DNA from: Candidatus Nomurabacteria bacterium
GTDB lineage: Bacteria > Patescibacteriota > Minisyncoccia > Phycocordibacterales > UBA9973
Direction of reading: 5' to 3'
Assembly: GCA_016186435.1 (NCBI GenBank)
Contig: JACPLQ010000012.1
Span: forward strand, 1-42,371
Length of the DNA: 42,371 nt
The notes under the pieces are model-generated. The model was not told where the DNA came from. It was given only the letters and a program-made list of their open reading frames with translations, and searched no databases. Both the position numbers and the translations under genes were made by a program. This document shows positions 1 to 8,512 of this stretch, in pieces (the stretch's first letter is position 1; each line of letters opens with the position of its first letter).

Positions 1-93
1 TCGGCACCTCGATGTCGGCTCACCTTAGCGCGGCGGTGGAGAAGCTGCCAAGCGTTTGGCTGTTCGCCAATTAAAAAGGTACGCGAGCTGGGT

Positions 94-949
94 AAGGATT
101 CATGAGCCCAGCTGAAGACGATCTGCGAGAATAAATAAAAGATAAAAAATAAACTGACTCATAACGGTGAAGTCCGGTTGTATGTGGTAAAATATATACA
201 ATGGATAATATCGTGGGAAGATTACAATCTGCATTTCCAGCACATCAGCTTGATGTGATTATAGGGTCATTGTTAGGTGATGCTCGGCTTGAATGCCGGT
301 CTAAAGGAATACGAGCAAAATATACAGCTCGCTTTAGAGTGCATCACGGGTATAAACAGAAAGAGTATGTCTGGTGGAAGTATGAGGTACTTAAGAATTT
401 AGTTTCAAAAGAGCCAAAAGAAATATCTTGGACAAACAAGAAACGAAATCTTCACGAAGTATCGTGGTACTTTCATACAAAAAGCTTGAAAGACTTCGGA
501 ATCATTCACAACATTTTTTACAAAAATGGAGTGAAAAAGTTTCCTACAGAAATACTCCCGATTTTTTCTGACAGAATGTTGGCTGTGTGGTATATGGATG
601 ATGGTTCCAATAATCACGGAAACGTGACTTTGAGCACCCACTCATTTTCTTTAGAAGATCAAAAAATAGTTGTCGACTTTCTAAAAGAAAAATATCAGAT
701 ATCACCAACAGTTGTTAAGGATAGAAGTCAATGGAAAATTTCAATTGGCAGTCACGATTATGATCGTTTCCTCTCAATTGTTTCTCCATTTGTTCCAAAA
801 GCAATGAACTATAAGATTGATAATCCCCGTATCGACTTGTCTGTGAAAATGGACAGAGTGGGCTAGGAGGCTTGCTAACACGTCAGTTCCAGAATAGGAG
901 AATTTTGGAAAAGGTATAGTCAGTACCGTTAGTAATAATGGAAGGAACG
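94..949 (+). mobile_element. Group I intron (insertion after E. coli-equivalent U2584) containing a LAGLIDADG homing endonuclease ORF
   Basis: 5' exon AGCTGGGT pairs with downstream GCCCAGCT, giving a P1 with U.G at the splice site. P7-like pairing actgact (153-159) / agtcagt (918-924). S-like element aaggtatagtc at 911. Ends in G before tcagaccgt. P4-P6 not resolved by eye. Confidence 0.75.
201..866 (+). CDS. LAGLIDADG-family homing endonuclease (intron-encoded)
   Basis: 221 aa ORF with LDVIIGSLLGDARL and MLAVWYMDDGSN motifs; lies inside the 23S intron. Confidence 0.85.
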   Translation: MDNIVGRLQSAFPAHQLDVIIGSLLGDARLECRSKGIRAKYTARFRVHHGYKQKEYVWWKYEVLKNLVSKEPKEISWTNKKRNLHEVSWYFHTKSLKDFGIIHNIFYKNGVKKFPTEILPIFSDRMLAVWYMDDGSNNHGNVTLSTHSFSLEDQKIVVDFLKEKYQISPTVVKDRSQWKISIGSHDYDRFLSIVSPFVPKAMNYKIDNPRIDLSVKMDRVG

Positions 950-958
950 TCAGACCGT

Positions 959-1319
959 AGAGAAGTTTTTAATAGACTTTTCTACAATCTGAATCCTCAG
1001 GGGAAAATAAAACTGTTATAAAACTGAAACCAACCATGTGCATTAAATTGCACCCACGGCGGCTATGTATAGAAATATATATATAGGCAAGCTAACTTAT
1101 ATCGGCGAAATCCTAATTCACAAAAAATGAATGGACAACGCCGAGGGAAGGATTAGTGACTAGTAACTAGTTGCCAGTGCCTAGTAGTAAATTACTAGAA
1201 CCTAGAACCTATAAACTAGAACCTAATTCGCCCGTAGAGACTGAATGTTAGCGTTCTCCAAAAGAAATTTTGAAGAATATGTCACAGTCCAATCCTCACA
1301 GTAATGTGAAACGCAGATG
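959..1319 (+). ncRNA. Second, ORF-less group I intron in 23S rRNA (insertion after E. coli-equivalent U2593)
   Basis: Lies between exon-like tcagaccgt (950-958) and cgtgagacagg (1320-). Contains gagactgaatg ... aagaatatgtcacagtcc, an R/S-like P7 pairing GACTG/CAGTC. Ends in G. Confidence 0.65.
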
Positions 1320-1626
1320 CGTGAGACAGGTTGGTCTCCTATCTACTGCACTCGTTGATTCTTGAGAAGATTTGCGCTCAGTACGAGAGGACCGGCGTGA
1401 ACTGACCTCTGGTGTACCTGCTGTTCTGCCAAGAGCATTTGCAGGGTAGCTATGTCGGGAATGGATAACCTCTGAAAGCATCTAAGAGGGAAGCCAGCTT
1501 CAAGATTAGGAATCGTTAAGAACCGTAGGAGATGACTACGTTGATAGGCTTTAGGTGTAAGTCCCGTAAGGGATTGAGCCGAGAAGTACTAATGTTTCGA
1601 TTCCTGTTAAGAAATTTGGAAATCAC

Positions 1627-1656
1627 ACCCCGTAAAGTCGCAAAGCGACCACGGGG
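1627..1656 (+). repeat. Perfect nested hairpin in the 23S-5S spacer
   Basis: CCCCGT aaa GTCGC aaa GCGAC c ACGGGG. Confidence 0.7.
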
Positions 1657-1675
1657 ACCAAGAAAGAAAAGACAA

Positions 1676-2026
1676 AATTCATAAACTTTGTAGAGGAAGT
1701 TCTTTTTGGGGCACGTTTGCGCGATCCGGGTAACTGACGATGTTTGTCGCGAAACGAATCCTGCGCGTAGCAGGATTGTGAGGGATATGACACCTCGTTG
1801 CCCCACCAAATTTGGTAGCGTAGCTTAAAAAAGAATTGCGTCTCAGTGTGCGGGGGTACTTACCGACTCCTACGGCTGCTCTCCCCGCCCGAGCTTGGGA
1901 TCTTACCAGAGGTCCGCAACTCTAAAGCTTCTCTGTCGCAATCAGAGAAATGTAGGTCCAAGTCCTGCCGCTACCAAACTATCTGCCGAAACAATTGTTT
2001 CGGCTCCTCTACAAAGTTTATGAATT
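1676..2026 (+). ncRNA. Structured spacer RNA enclosed by a 22-bp perfect inverted repeat; contains two tRNA-like folds
   Basis: 1676-1697 AATTCATAAACTTTGTAGAGGA is the exact reverse complement of 2005-2026. Inside are a GGGGCA...TGCCCC-ACCA domain (1708-1807), a GGTAGCG...CGCTACC-A domain (1814-1976) and a palindrome CCGAAACAATTGTTTCGG. Confidence 0.55.
1814..1976 (+). tRNA. tRNA-like / divergent tRNA with ~98-nt D-loop insertion (anticodon position GCA; possibly a pseudo-tRNA)
   Basis: 7-bp acceptor GGTAGCG/CGCTACC, anticodon arm CTCTG-TCGCAAT-CAGAG, T arm GTAGG-TCCAAGT-CCTGC, D stem GCTT/AAGC. Atypical C33, C55 and oversized D-loop. Confidence 0.35.
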
Positions 2027-2053
2027 AGAAAAGACACAAAAATATTTGAACGT

Positions 2054-2172
<119 letters not shown>

Positions 2173-2293
2173 GTTTAAAAAATTTTACTAAGGCAAAAGC
2201 GAAGTCCCGTACCAAGCTCTGCTTTAGTTCGGGATAGCTAGGCGCCAGAACAATATATTTGAGTTATCCATACTCTTTCCAGCGTGCTTGATT

Positions 2294-2324
2294 TTAAAAA
2301 TAGCAATGAACTTGCTATTTTTTG
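2294..2324 (+). terminator. Intrinsic terminator for the rRNA operon
   Basis: aaaaatagcaatgaacttgctattttttg: stem-loop followed by a T run. Confidence 0.7.
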
Positions 2325-2340
2325 CGTTATGTGATATAAT
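2312..2340 (+). promoter_or_regulatory. Sigma70-type promoter whose -35 overlaps the terminator arm
   Basis: TTGCTA - 17 bp - TATAAT, 20 bp upstream of an ATG with a ggagggg RBS. Confidence 0.55.
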
Positions 2341-2359
2341 GCAAGCGAAGGGAGGGGTC

Positions 2360-2542
2360 ATGTACTCTGTGATCGCTGTGGTATTCTTCATTGCTGTTTT
2401 TTTGGGGGTGTTGGAGATCGCCTCTGCGCGAGGCGATCTTGATAGATTGCGAAGGGAATTCCGGACCCTCGTCGCCAGGTTTCATCGGCGTCGGGAATTC
2501 CGTCGGGATCATCCCGACTGGAAGCCGACGCGGCATCACTAG
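2360..2542 (+). CDS. Small single-TM hypothetical protein (60 aa)
   Basis: MYSVIAVVFFIAVFLGVLEIASARGDLDRLRREF...; RBS and promoter upstream. Confidence 0.5.
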   Translation: MYSVIAVVFFIAVFLGVLEIASARGDLDRLRREFRTLVARFHRRREFRRDHPDWKPTRHH

Positions 2543-2552
2543 TTTCATCGCG

Positions 2553-2601
2553 GCAGAGCTCGGTAGGTTCGTTGTTTTATAAACGAATACCTCCGAGCTC
2601 T
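2553..2601 (+). terminator. Long stem-loop downstream of the small ORF, probable terminator
   Basis: GAGCTCGGTAGGTTCGTT ... AACGAATACCTCCGAGCTC; weak T-rich tail. Confidence 0.45.
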
Positions 2602-2651
2602 TAGTATTTTAGGGCGTTTATTTTCGGACATTTTTATGATACGATAACCTT

Positions 2652-3434
2652 ATGACTTGGGCGCTTAAACGGCAATTTTTGTATATAGTTATTTTTATTT
2701 TATTTATTTCGGTATTTGGAATTTTAATCCTTTATCCTTCTTTTACAAAGGCTCCTACATGTTCAGACTATAAGCAAAACGGCGATGAAAAAGGCGTAGA
2801 CTGCGGAGGTTCTTGTCTACGCGCTTGCATTGCGCAGACGGATGATATTTCTGTTATCTGGGCTCGGGCTTTTAGAGTAGTACCGGGCAGGTATAATGCC
2901 GTAGCATACATCACTAACCATAATAAAAGTTCAGCGATTCAAAAAATAAATTATAAATTTCGTTTTGGCGATACGAACAATGTTTACATTGGGAAAAGAG
3001 AGGGGAGCACGTATGTTCCTCCGGGCGGAAATTTTGCGGTATTTGAGCCGGGGATAGACGTCGGCAACTCAATTCCGGTATATGTAACTTTTGAATTTAC
3101 AGAGCCCGAAGTATGGCTGCAGGTGCCCGAGGAGAAAATAAATCAGTTAAAAGTTTTAATTTCAAATATTGAGCTAAAGGATGAAACCACTAGCCCCCGC
3201 TTATCTGCCACAATAAAAAATGATTCTCTTTTTACCATTCCGAATGTAAGCGTCATAGCAATACTGCACGAAAAGGGCGGAAATGCGATAGCGACGAGCC
3301 GGACGTTTTTATCATCTTTAGCTCCGTTCCAGAATGCAAATATTAATTTTACTTGGCCGGAACCGCTTACAGGTACTGTGGTGGAAAAAGAGCTTATTCC
3401 TATGTATGATGTGTTCTCGGCACAACTGAAATAA
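2652..3434 (+). CDS. Membrane-anchored hypothetical protein with QNGDEKGVDCGGSC cysteine motif
   Basis: 260 aa ORF with N-terminal TM helix. Confidence 0.7.
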   Translation: MTWALKRQFLYIVIFILFISVFGILILYPSFTKAPTCSDYKQNGDEKGVDCGGSCLRACIAQTDDISVIWARAFRVVPGRYNAVAYITNHNKSSAIQKINYKFRFGDTNNVYIGKREGSTYVPPGGNFAVFEPGIDVGNSIPVYVTFEFTEPEVWLQVPEEKINQLKVLISNIELKDETTSPRLSATIKNDSLFTIPNVSVIAILHEKGGNAIATSRTFLSSLAPFQNANINFTWPEPLTGTVVEKELIPMYDVFSAQLK

Positions 3435-3435
3435 T

Positions 3436-3511
3436 ACCTGTCCCGTACTAAATTTTTGAGCAATAAACATGACCACTATAATTAACATTTTAAAATTTTA
3501 GTACTGGGATG
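3436..3511 (+). repeat. ~75-bp palindromic dispersed repeat (copy 1), abutting the start codon of the rodA-like gene
   Basis: Termini TACCTGTCCCGTACTAAATTTTTGA ... AAAATTTTAGTACTGGGATGG recur inverted at 30922-30999. Confidence 0.75.
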
Positions 3512-4639
3512 GCAGAAAAAGTTATCAAAAGAATAGACTGGATGCTCGTTTTTTTTATTCTTCCTATAGTTTTTGCCGGACTTGTGACCATGAAGTCTTT
3601 CGCTCCGCTTGAGGCTGCGGGGGATTTTTTCGGTAAGCAGGTTCTATGGGTAGTTATTTCTCTTACCGTATTTTTTATTTTTTCTTTTATTGATTTTCGT
3701 TTTTTGAAGCGCACAGATGTGCTGGTTTTTTTGTTTCTATCCCTAACTTCTGTACTTTTTCTGCTTTTTCTTTTAGGCAAGATTTCCAACGGCGCAAAAA
3801 GCTGGTTTGATTTCGGATTCTTTTCTTTCCAGCCTGTAGACGTTATGAAACTCGTTTTAGTGCTGGTTTTAGCAAAATATTTTTCCCGCCGGCACGTGGA
3901 AATAAGAGACGTAAAGCATATATTTATCTCCGGATTCTACGCATTTTTGCCCCTTATTTTGGTTCTTCTTCAGCCGGATTTCGGTTCGGCGATGGTTATA
4001 CTTTTTATCTGGCTCGGCATGGTATTAGTATCCGGAATTTCCAAGCTTCACTTGTTTCTGGTATTTATGGCCGGAGCTGTCGTATTTACGTCGCTTTGGT
4101 TTTTTGCCTTTGCTCCCTATCAAAAAGCTCGTATTTATAATTTTATAAATCCTGCGGCAGATATTCAAAAAACCGGCTACAATGTATTTCAGTCTACGAT
4201 AGCTGTGGGTTCGGGACAGCTCTTCGGCAAAGGATTGGGTTTTGGCACACAGTCGCGCTTAAAATTTCTGCCGGTGCCTCAGTCAGATTTCATTTTTGCC
4301 GCTTTTGCAGAAGAATGGGGATTTGTGGGCTCATTTACCATTCTTATTCTTTATGCCTTGGTGATATGGAGAATTCTGTATACAGCTTCTCTGGGCTCAA
4401 CAAACTTTGAGATACTTTTCGGCGTGGGAATTGCAATTTTCTTTATGGGGCACATACTCGTAAACGTGGGCATGAATCTCGGGCTCGTGCCTGTCACTGG
4501 AATTCCGCTTCCGTTTATGAGTTATGGCGGTTCGCATCTTTTAACAGAATTCGCCGGCTTAGGAATACTGATGAGTCAGCGTCGCTACGGCCGGCCGGCG
4601 CACAGGGATGACATGAAGAATGAATTTTTAGGAGTGTAA
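3509..4639 (+). CDS. rodA: RodA/FtsW/SpoVE-family (SEDS) cell-shape protein
   Basis: 376 aa polytopic; QSTIAVGSGQLFGKGLGFGTQSRLKFLPVPQSDFIFAAFAEEWGFVG and LPFMSYGGSHLL. Confidence 0.88.
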   Translation: MAEKVIKRIDWMLVFFILPIVFAGLVTMKSFAPLEAAGDFFGKQVLWVVISLTVFFIFSFIDFRFLKRTDVLVFLFLSLTSVLFLLFLLGKISNGAKSWFDFGFFSFQPVDVMKLVLVLVLAKYFSRRHVEIRDVKHIFISGFYAFLPLILVLLQPDFGSAMVILFIWLGMVLVSGISKLHLFLVFMAGAVVFTSLWFFAFAPYQKARIYNFINPAADIQKTGYNVFQSTIAVGSGQLFGKGLGFGTQSRLKFLPVPQSDFIFAAFAEEWGFVGSFTILILYALVIWRILYTASLGSTNFEILFGVGIAIFFMGHILVNVGMNLGLVPVTGIPLPFMSYGGSHLLTEFAGLGILMSQRRYGRPAHRDDMKNEFLGV

Positions 4640-4644
4640 TCTTT

Positions 4645-4679
4645 CGGGTGTTGGACACCTGACAGGTGTCCAACACCCG
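4645..4679. repeat. Palindromic repeat CGGGTGTTGGACACCTgacAGGTGTCCAACACCCG
   Basis: Perfect hairpin; CGGGTGTTGGACACC core recurs at 10934 and 34071. Confidence 0.8.
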
Positions 4680-4686
4680 AACAAAC

Positions 4687-5550
4687 ATGGAAACAAAAAT
4701 TATTGACGGAAAAAAGTTAAGAGAAGAAATATTGGCTAAAGTAAAAAGCGAAGTAGAAGAACTTTCTTTCAAGCCAGTTTTCTGCGATGTGCTAGTGGGG
4801 GACGATCCGGCTTCAATTCAATACGTGCAAATGAAAGGGCGAATGGCCGAAGAAGTCGGCATTGCTTTTCATAAGGCAAATTTTCCTGCCAAAATCACTA
4901 CCAATGAACTGATAAAAGAAATAAAAGTTTTAAATAAAATAGAAAACATGTGCGGTATCATTACTCAGCTTCCATTGCCAGAACACATAGACAGGCAGGC
5001 GGTGCTGGATGCTATAGACCCCAAGCTTGACGTAGATTGCTTGGGTAAAGATGCGAGCGAAAAGTTCTACAGCGGTTTAACCGCTGGGGAAGGCGGATTT
5101 CCTACGGCGCTTGCCTGTATGGCTATTTTGGATTCTTTAAATCTTGATCTGGAAAATAAGAAAATTGTAGTTCAGGGGCAGGGGCTGCTCGTTGGCAAAC
5201 CCGTGGCGGCCCTGCTTAAATTTCGCGGCCTACACCCCGAAATAATTACGAGCAAGACCGAGAATAAAGACAGAATAATTAAAGAAGCGGATATAATAAT
5301 TTCCGGTATCGGGAAGGGTAAATACGTAACTGGCGATATGATAAAAAATGGGGCAATAATAATTGACGCCGGAACTTCTGAGACTGGAAACGGCCCCGCC
5401 GACAGCGGGGTAAAAATAGTAGGCGATGTGGATCTAGAATCAGTAAAAGGCGTGGCAGAATTTGTTTCGCCAGTTCCCGGCGGCGTCGGCCCTGTCACAG
5501 TCGCCATGCTTCTCCAGAATGTATTAACAGTAGCCAAAAATTTAGTTTAA
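4687..5550 (+). CDS. folD: Methylenetetrahydrofolate dehydrogenase/cyclohydrolase FolD
   Basis: IITQLPLPEHID, VQGQGLLVGKPVAALL and FVSPVPGGVGPVTVAMLL motifs. Confidence 0.93.
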   Translation: METKIIDGKKLREEILAKVKSEVEELSFKPVFCDVLVGDDPASIQYVQMKGRMAEEVGIAFHKANFPAKITTNELIKEIKVLNKIENMCGIITQLPLPEHIDRQAVLDAIDPKLDVDCLGKDASEKFYSGLTAGEGGFPTALACMAILDSLNLDLENKKIVVQGQGLLVGKPVAALLKFRGLHPEIITSKTENKDRIIKEADIIISGIGKGKYVTGDMIKNGAIIIDAGTSETGNGPADSGVKIVGDVDLESVKGVAEFVSPVPGGVGPVTVAMLLQNVLTVAKNLV

Positions 5551-5571
5551 CAACATGGTATATTTATAAAT

Positions 5572-6108
5572 ATGAATGAGACAGTATTTTTCTTTTTTTA
5601 TAACCTAGCGCACCAGTCAGTTTTTTTGGACAAGGCTATTATTTTTTTTGCAAATATTTTTCCATTTGCGGTGGTTATACTTGCGGGACTTTTCTTGCTT
5701 TTTCATCACGAGATAATCAGGGCGGAAAATCCCTTCAGGGTTTTTTGGCAGAAAAAGAAAGAAATTATTAAAGTATTTGGAACGAGCTTTCTTGCTTATT
5801 TTGTTTCAGAAATTTTTAAATTCTCACTTCGTACTCTGCGTCCTTCTCTAGCTCTGCCTGATGTTTATGCGCTGTTTGCTCAGGGAGGTTATGCTTTTCC
5901 GTCCGGCCACGCCACATTTTTCTCAGCGCTCGCTTTTTCTATTTTCTTTCTGCACAAAAAAGCGGGGTATATTTTTATGGTCTTTGCGCTTTTAATCGGT
6001 CTGGCCCGAATCGTAGCTGGCGTGCATTTTCCCATAGACATCTTGGGAGGATTTATCCTCGGAGGCTTAGTGGCTTACATAGTTGCGTATTTCATAAAAA
6101 AAGCATAG
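5572..6108 (+). CDS. PAP2-family phosphatase (undecaprenyl-diphosphatase-like)
   Basis: FPSGHATFFSAL ... ARIVAGVHFPIDILGG. Confidence 0.88.
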   Translation: MNETVFFFFYNLAHQSVFLDKAIIFFANIFPFAVVILAGLFLLFHHEIIRAENPFRVFWQKKKEIIKVFGTSFLAYFVSEIFKFSLRTLRPSLALPDVYALFAQGGYAFPSGHATFFSALAFSIFFLHKKAGYIFMVFALLIGLARIVAGVHFPIDILGGFILGGLVAYIVAYFIKKA

Positions 6109-6124
6109 AATGCTGATATATTTA

Positions 6125-6146
6125 CCTGCCTGCCGGCAGGCAGGTG
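6125..6146. repeat. Palindrome ACCTGCCTGCCGGCAGGCAGGT
   Basis: Perfect palindrome; relatives at 26276 and 36092. Confidence 0.75.
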
Positions 6147-6155
6147 TCAAAAATC

Positions 6156-7538
6156 ATGATTAAGAAATTAATTCTAGCAATTTTTATACTTCTACTCGGC
6201 GCGGGAGTTGCATTTTTTGTATTTAAATCCGAACCAAGATTAAATAAAAATTTTGAGACACAGAGTTTATTTTTCAAAAATCATCCTTTTCGATTAGGTC
6301 TTGATCTGTCGGGAGGCAGTCATTTAGTATACAATGCTGATACTTCAGTTGTTTCTGCTGGAGAAGTTGATGACTCTATGGAAGCGCTTCGCGATATCGT
6401 TGAACGCCGAGTCAATCTTTTTGGAGTTTCGGAGCCGGTAGTACAGGTTCAGCACGGAAGTTTGGTTTCCGGCAGAGGGGAACAGCTGATAGTGGATCTT
6501 CCTGGTATTACCGATGTAAAGCAGGCGATAGAAATGATCGGCCAAACCCCGCTTCTTGAATTTAAAATAGAAGCTTCAGAAAACGCAAAGCAGAAACCGC
6601 AAAAAGTTACTGTAGGAAAAGACGGGAAAATAGATTTAGGCGCAATAGACCTGGGTCAAAAATTTGTTCCTACGGAACTTACGGGGCGATATCTGCAAAA
6701 AGCCACTTTGGAGTTTGATATAAACACTCGCGAACCAAGGGTAAGCCTGCAGTTCAACGAAGAAGGCACAGCGCTTTTTGCTAAAATCACGAAAGAAAAC
6801 ATCGGCAAAATGGTAGCGATTTATTTAGACGGCGCTCCGATATCTACGCCAGTCGTCAGAGAAGAAATTCCAAACGGCCAAGCTGTAATTTCGGGAAGTT
6901 TTACTCCTGCCGAAGCTAAGCAGCTCGTAGGCAGATTAAATTCCGGAGCTCTGCCAGTGCCGATAACACTGCTTTCCACACAGACAATCGGGGCAACACT
7001 GGGAGACAGCGCGGTAAATGCCGGAGTAAAAGCCGCTATCATAGGATTTATATTAGTAGCTCTTTTTCTGATTCTTTGGTATAGACTGCCGGGTCTTGTA
7101 GCCGCTGTTTCGCTTTGTATTTTTATATCAATAATTCTTGCGCTCTTCAAGCTAATGCCCGTGACTTTGACTGCGGCAGGTATCGCCGGATTCATAATTT
7201 CTATTGGCATAGCTGTGGACGCAAATGTACTTATTTTTGAGCGTATAAAAGAAGAATTGCGTTCTGGGCGAACCATAAAAGATGCAACCTCTTTTGGATT
7301 TTCCAGAGCCTGGATGTCTATCCGCGATTCAAATATTTCAAATTTCATTACCGCTATCATATTATTTTGGTTTGGAACGTCTTTAATAAAAGGCTTTGCG
7401 CTTACGCTCGGCATGGGAGTCATAGTATCCTTGTTTAGCGCGATTACCGTCACCCGTATTTTTCTTTCCACTCTTGGCTTTATGGGAGAAGGGAAGATGG
7501 CCAGATTTTTATTTAGCTCAGGAATTACTAGAACCTAG
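6156..7538 (+). CDS. secD: Protein translocase subunit SecD
   Basis: GLDLSGGSHLVY; IGIAVDANVLIFERIKEELRSG. Confidence 0.93.
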   Translation: MIKKLILAIFILLLGAGVAFFVFKSEPRLNKNFETQSLFFKNHPFRLGLDLSGGSHLVYNADTSVVSAGEVDDSMEALRDIVERRVNLFGVSEPVVQVQHGSLVSGRGEQLIVDLPGITDVKQAIEMIGQTPLLEFKIEASENAKQKPQKVTVGKDGKIDLGAIDLGQKFVPTELTGRYLQKATLEFDINTREPRVSLQFNEEGTALFAKITKENIGKMVAIYLDGAPISTPVVREEIPNGQAVISGSFTPAEAKQLVGRLNSGALPVPITLLSTQTIGATLGDSAVNAGVKAAIIGFILVALFLILWYRLPGLVAAVSLCIFISIILALFKLMPVTLTAAGIAGFIISIGIAVDANVLIFERIKEELRSGRTIKDATSFGFSRAWMSIRDSNISNFITAIILFWFGTSLIKGFALTLGMGVIVSLFSAITVTRIFLSTLGFMGEGKMARFLFSSGITRT

Positions 7539-7567
7539 ACATTTAAAAAACCTATAACCTAATTTAT

Positions 7568-8470
7568 ATGTTTATCATAAAACACAAAAAAATATTTATC
7601 GGTCTATCAATAGCTTTGGTAGCGCTGTCTCTTGTTTCGCTTTTTGTATTCGGACTGGATGTAGGAATAGATTTTAAAGGCGGAGCGTTAACGGAAGTGG
7701 CTTACAAAAACGCTCGGCCGTCTCAAGAAGTCTTGAATCCTTCTTTGGAAGCCCTGAATTTGGGTAATGTTAGCCTACAGCCTACGGGGGGGCTTGGCTA
7801 CATAGTAAAAACCAGGGATTTAAGCGATTCCGAGCACACTCTTCTCTTAAATGCTCTTTCAGGGGGACAAAAAGATGTTCTTACCGAGACCAGTTTCAAT
7901 TCTATCGGCCCTTCTGTGGGGCGCGAACTTACCAGAAAAGCGATATTGGCGATTATTTTAATCTCATTTGCGATAATATGCTTCATAGCTTTTGCTTTCA
8001 GAAAAGTTTCCAAACCGGTGTCTTCGTGGAAGTACGGAATTATAGCTATAATTTCTCTTTTGCATGATGTGATAATTCCTGTGGGAATTTTTACAGTTTT
8101 GTCCCATTATTACGGCGCCGAACTGAACACTCTTTTTGTAGTAGCAGTCCTTACCATTCTCGGACTCTCAGTTTCCGATACTATAGTTATTTTTGACAGA
8201 ATCAGAGAAAATATCAGAGGCTATACCGCAAATTCTCAAATGAATTTTAGCCAAATAGTAGGCTTGAGCCTAGAGCAGTCATTTGTGCGTTCCATATCTA
8301 CCTCGCTTACAGTCATTTTGGTGCTTCTGGCCCTATTTTTCTTTGGACCTTTATCCACTAAGTATTTTGCTCTTATGCTTACAGCCGGAATGTTCTTTGG
8401 AACCTACTCCTCCATTTTCTTGGCTTCGCCTCTCCTTGTTTTGGTGGAGGAATGGCAGAGAAAAAAGTAA
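7568..8470 (+). CDS. secF: Protein translocase subunit SecF
   Basis: GIDFKGGALTEV; LSVSDTIVIFDRIREN. Confidence 0.93.
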   Translation: MFIIKHKKIFIGLSIALVALSLVSLFVFGLDVGIDFKGGALTEVAYKNARPSQEVLNPSLEALNLGNVSLQPTGGLGYIVKTRDLSDSEHTLLLNALSGGQKDVLTETSFNSIGPSVGRELTRKAILAIILISFAIICFIAFAFRKVSKPVSSWKYGIIAIISLLHDVIIPVGIFTVLSHYYGAELNTLFVVAVLTILGLSVSDTIVIFDRIRENIRGYTANSQMNFSQIVGLSLEQSFVRSISTSLTVILVLLALFFFGPLSTKYFALMLTAGMFFGTYSSIFLASPLLVLVEEWQRKK

Positions 8471-8512
8471 AAAGTTGAAAGTTTTAAAGTTATAAAGTAT
8501 AATTAACTGTAT

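Larger units (their letters stand above)
1..1615 (+). rRNA. rrl: 23S rRNA, 3' portion (partial at window start), interrupted by two introns; exons approx 1..93, 950..958, 1320..~1615
   Basis: ggcacctcgatgtcggctcacc, ggctgttcgcc, ggtacgcgagctgggt, cgtgagacagg, agtacgaggaccgg-type block (1380-1395) and ttgataggc match conserved E. coli 23S positions ~2490 to the 3' end. Terminal end approximate. Confidence 0.93.

Noticed and set aside
1708-1807. GGGGCA...TGCCCCACCA domain as a true tRNA or tmRNA
   Set aside because: T-arm loop (GATATGACA) and anticodon region (5-nt loop) are non-canonical, and there is no tag ORF; kept only as part of the structured spacer finding.
6821-7471. 216-aa minus-strand ORF inside secD
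   Set aside because: Antisense to a clear SecD coding sequence; no recognisable domain.
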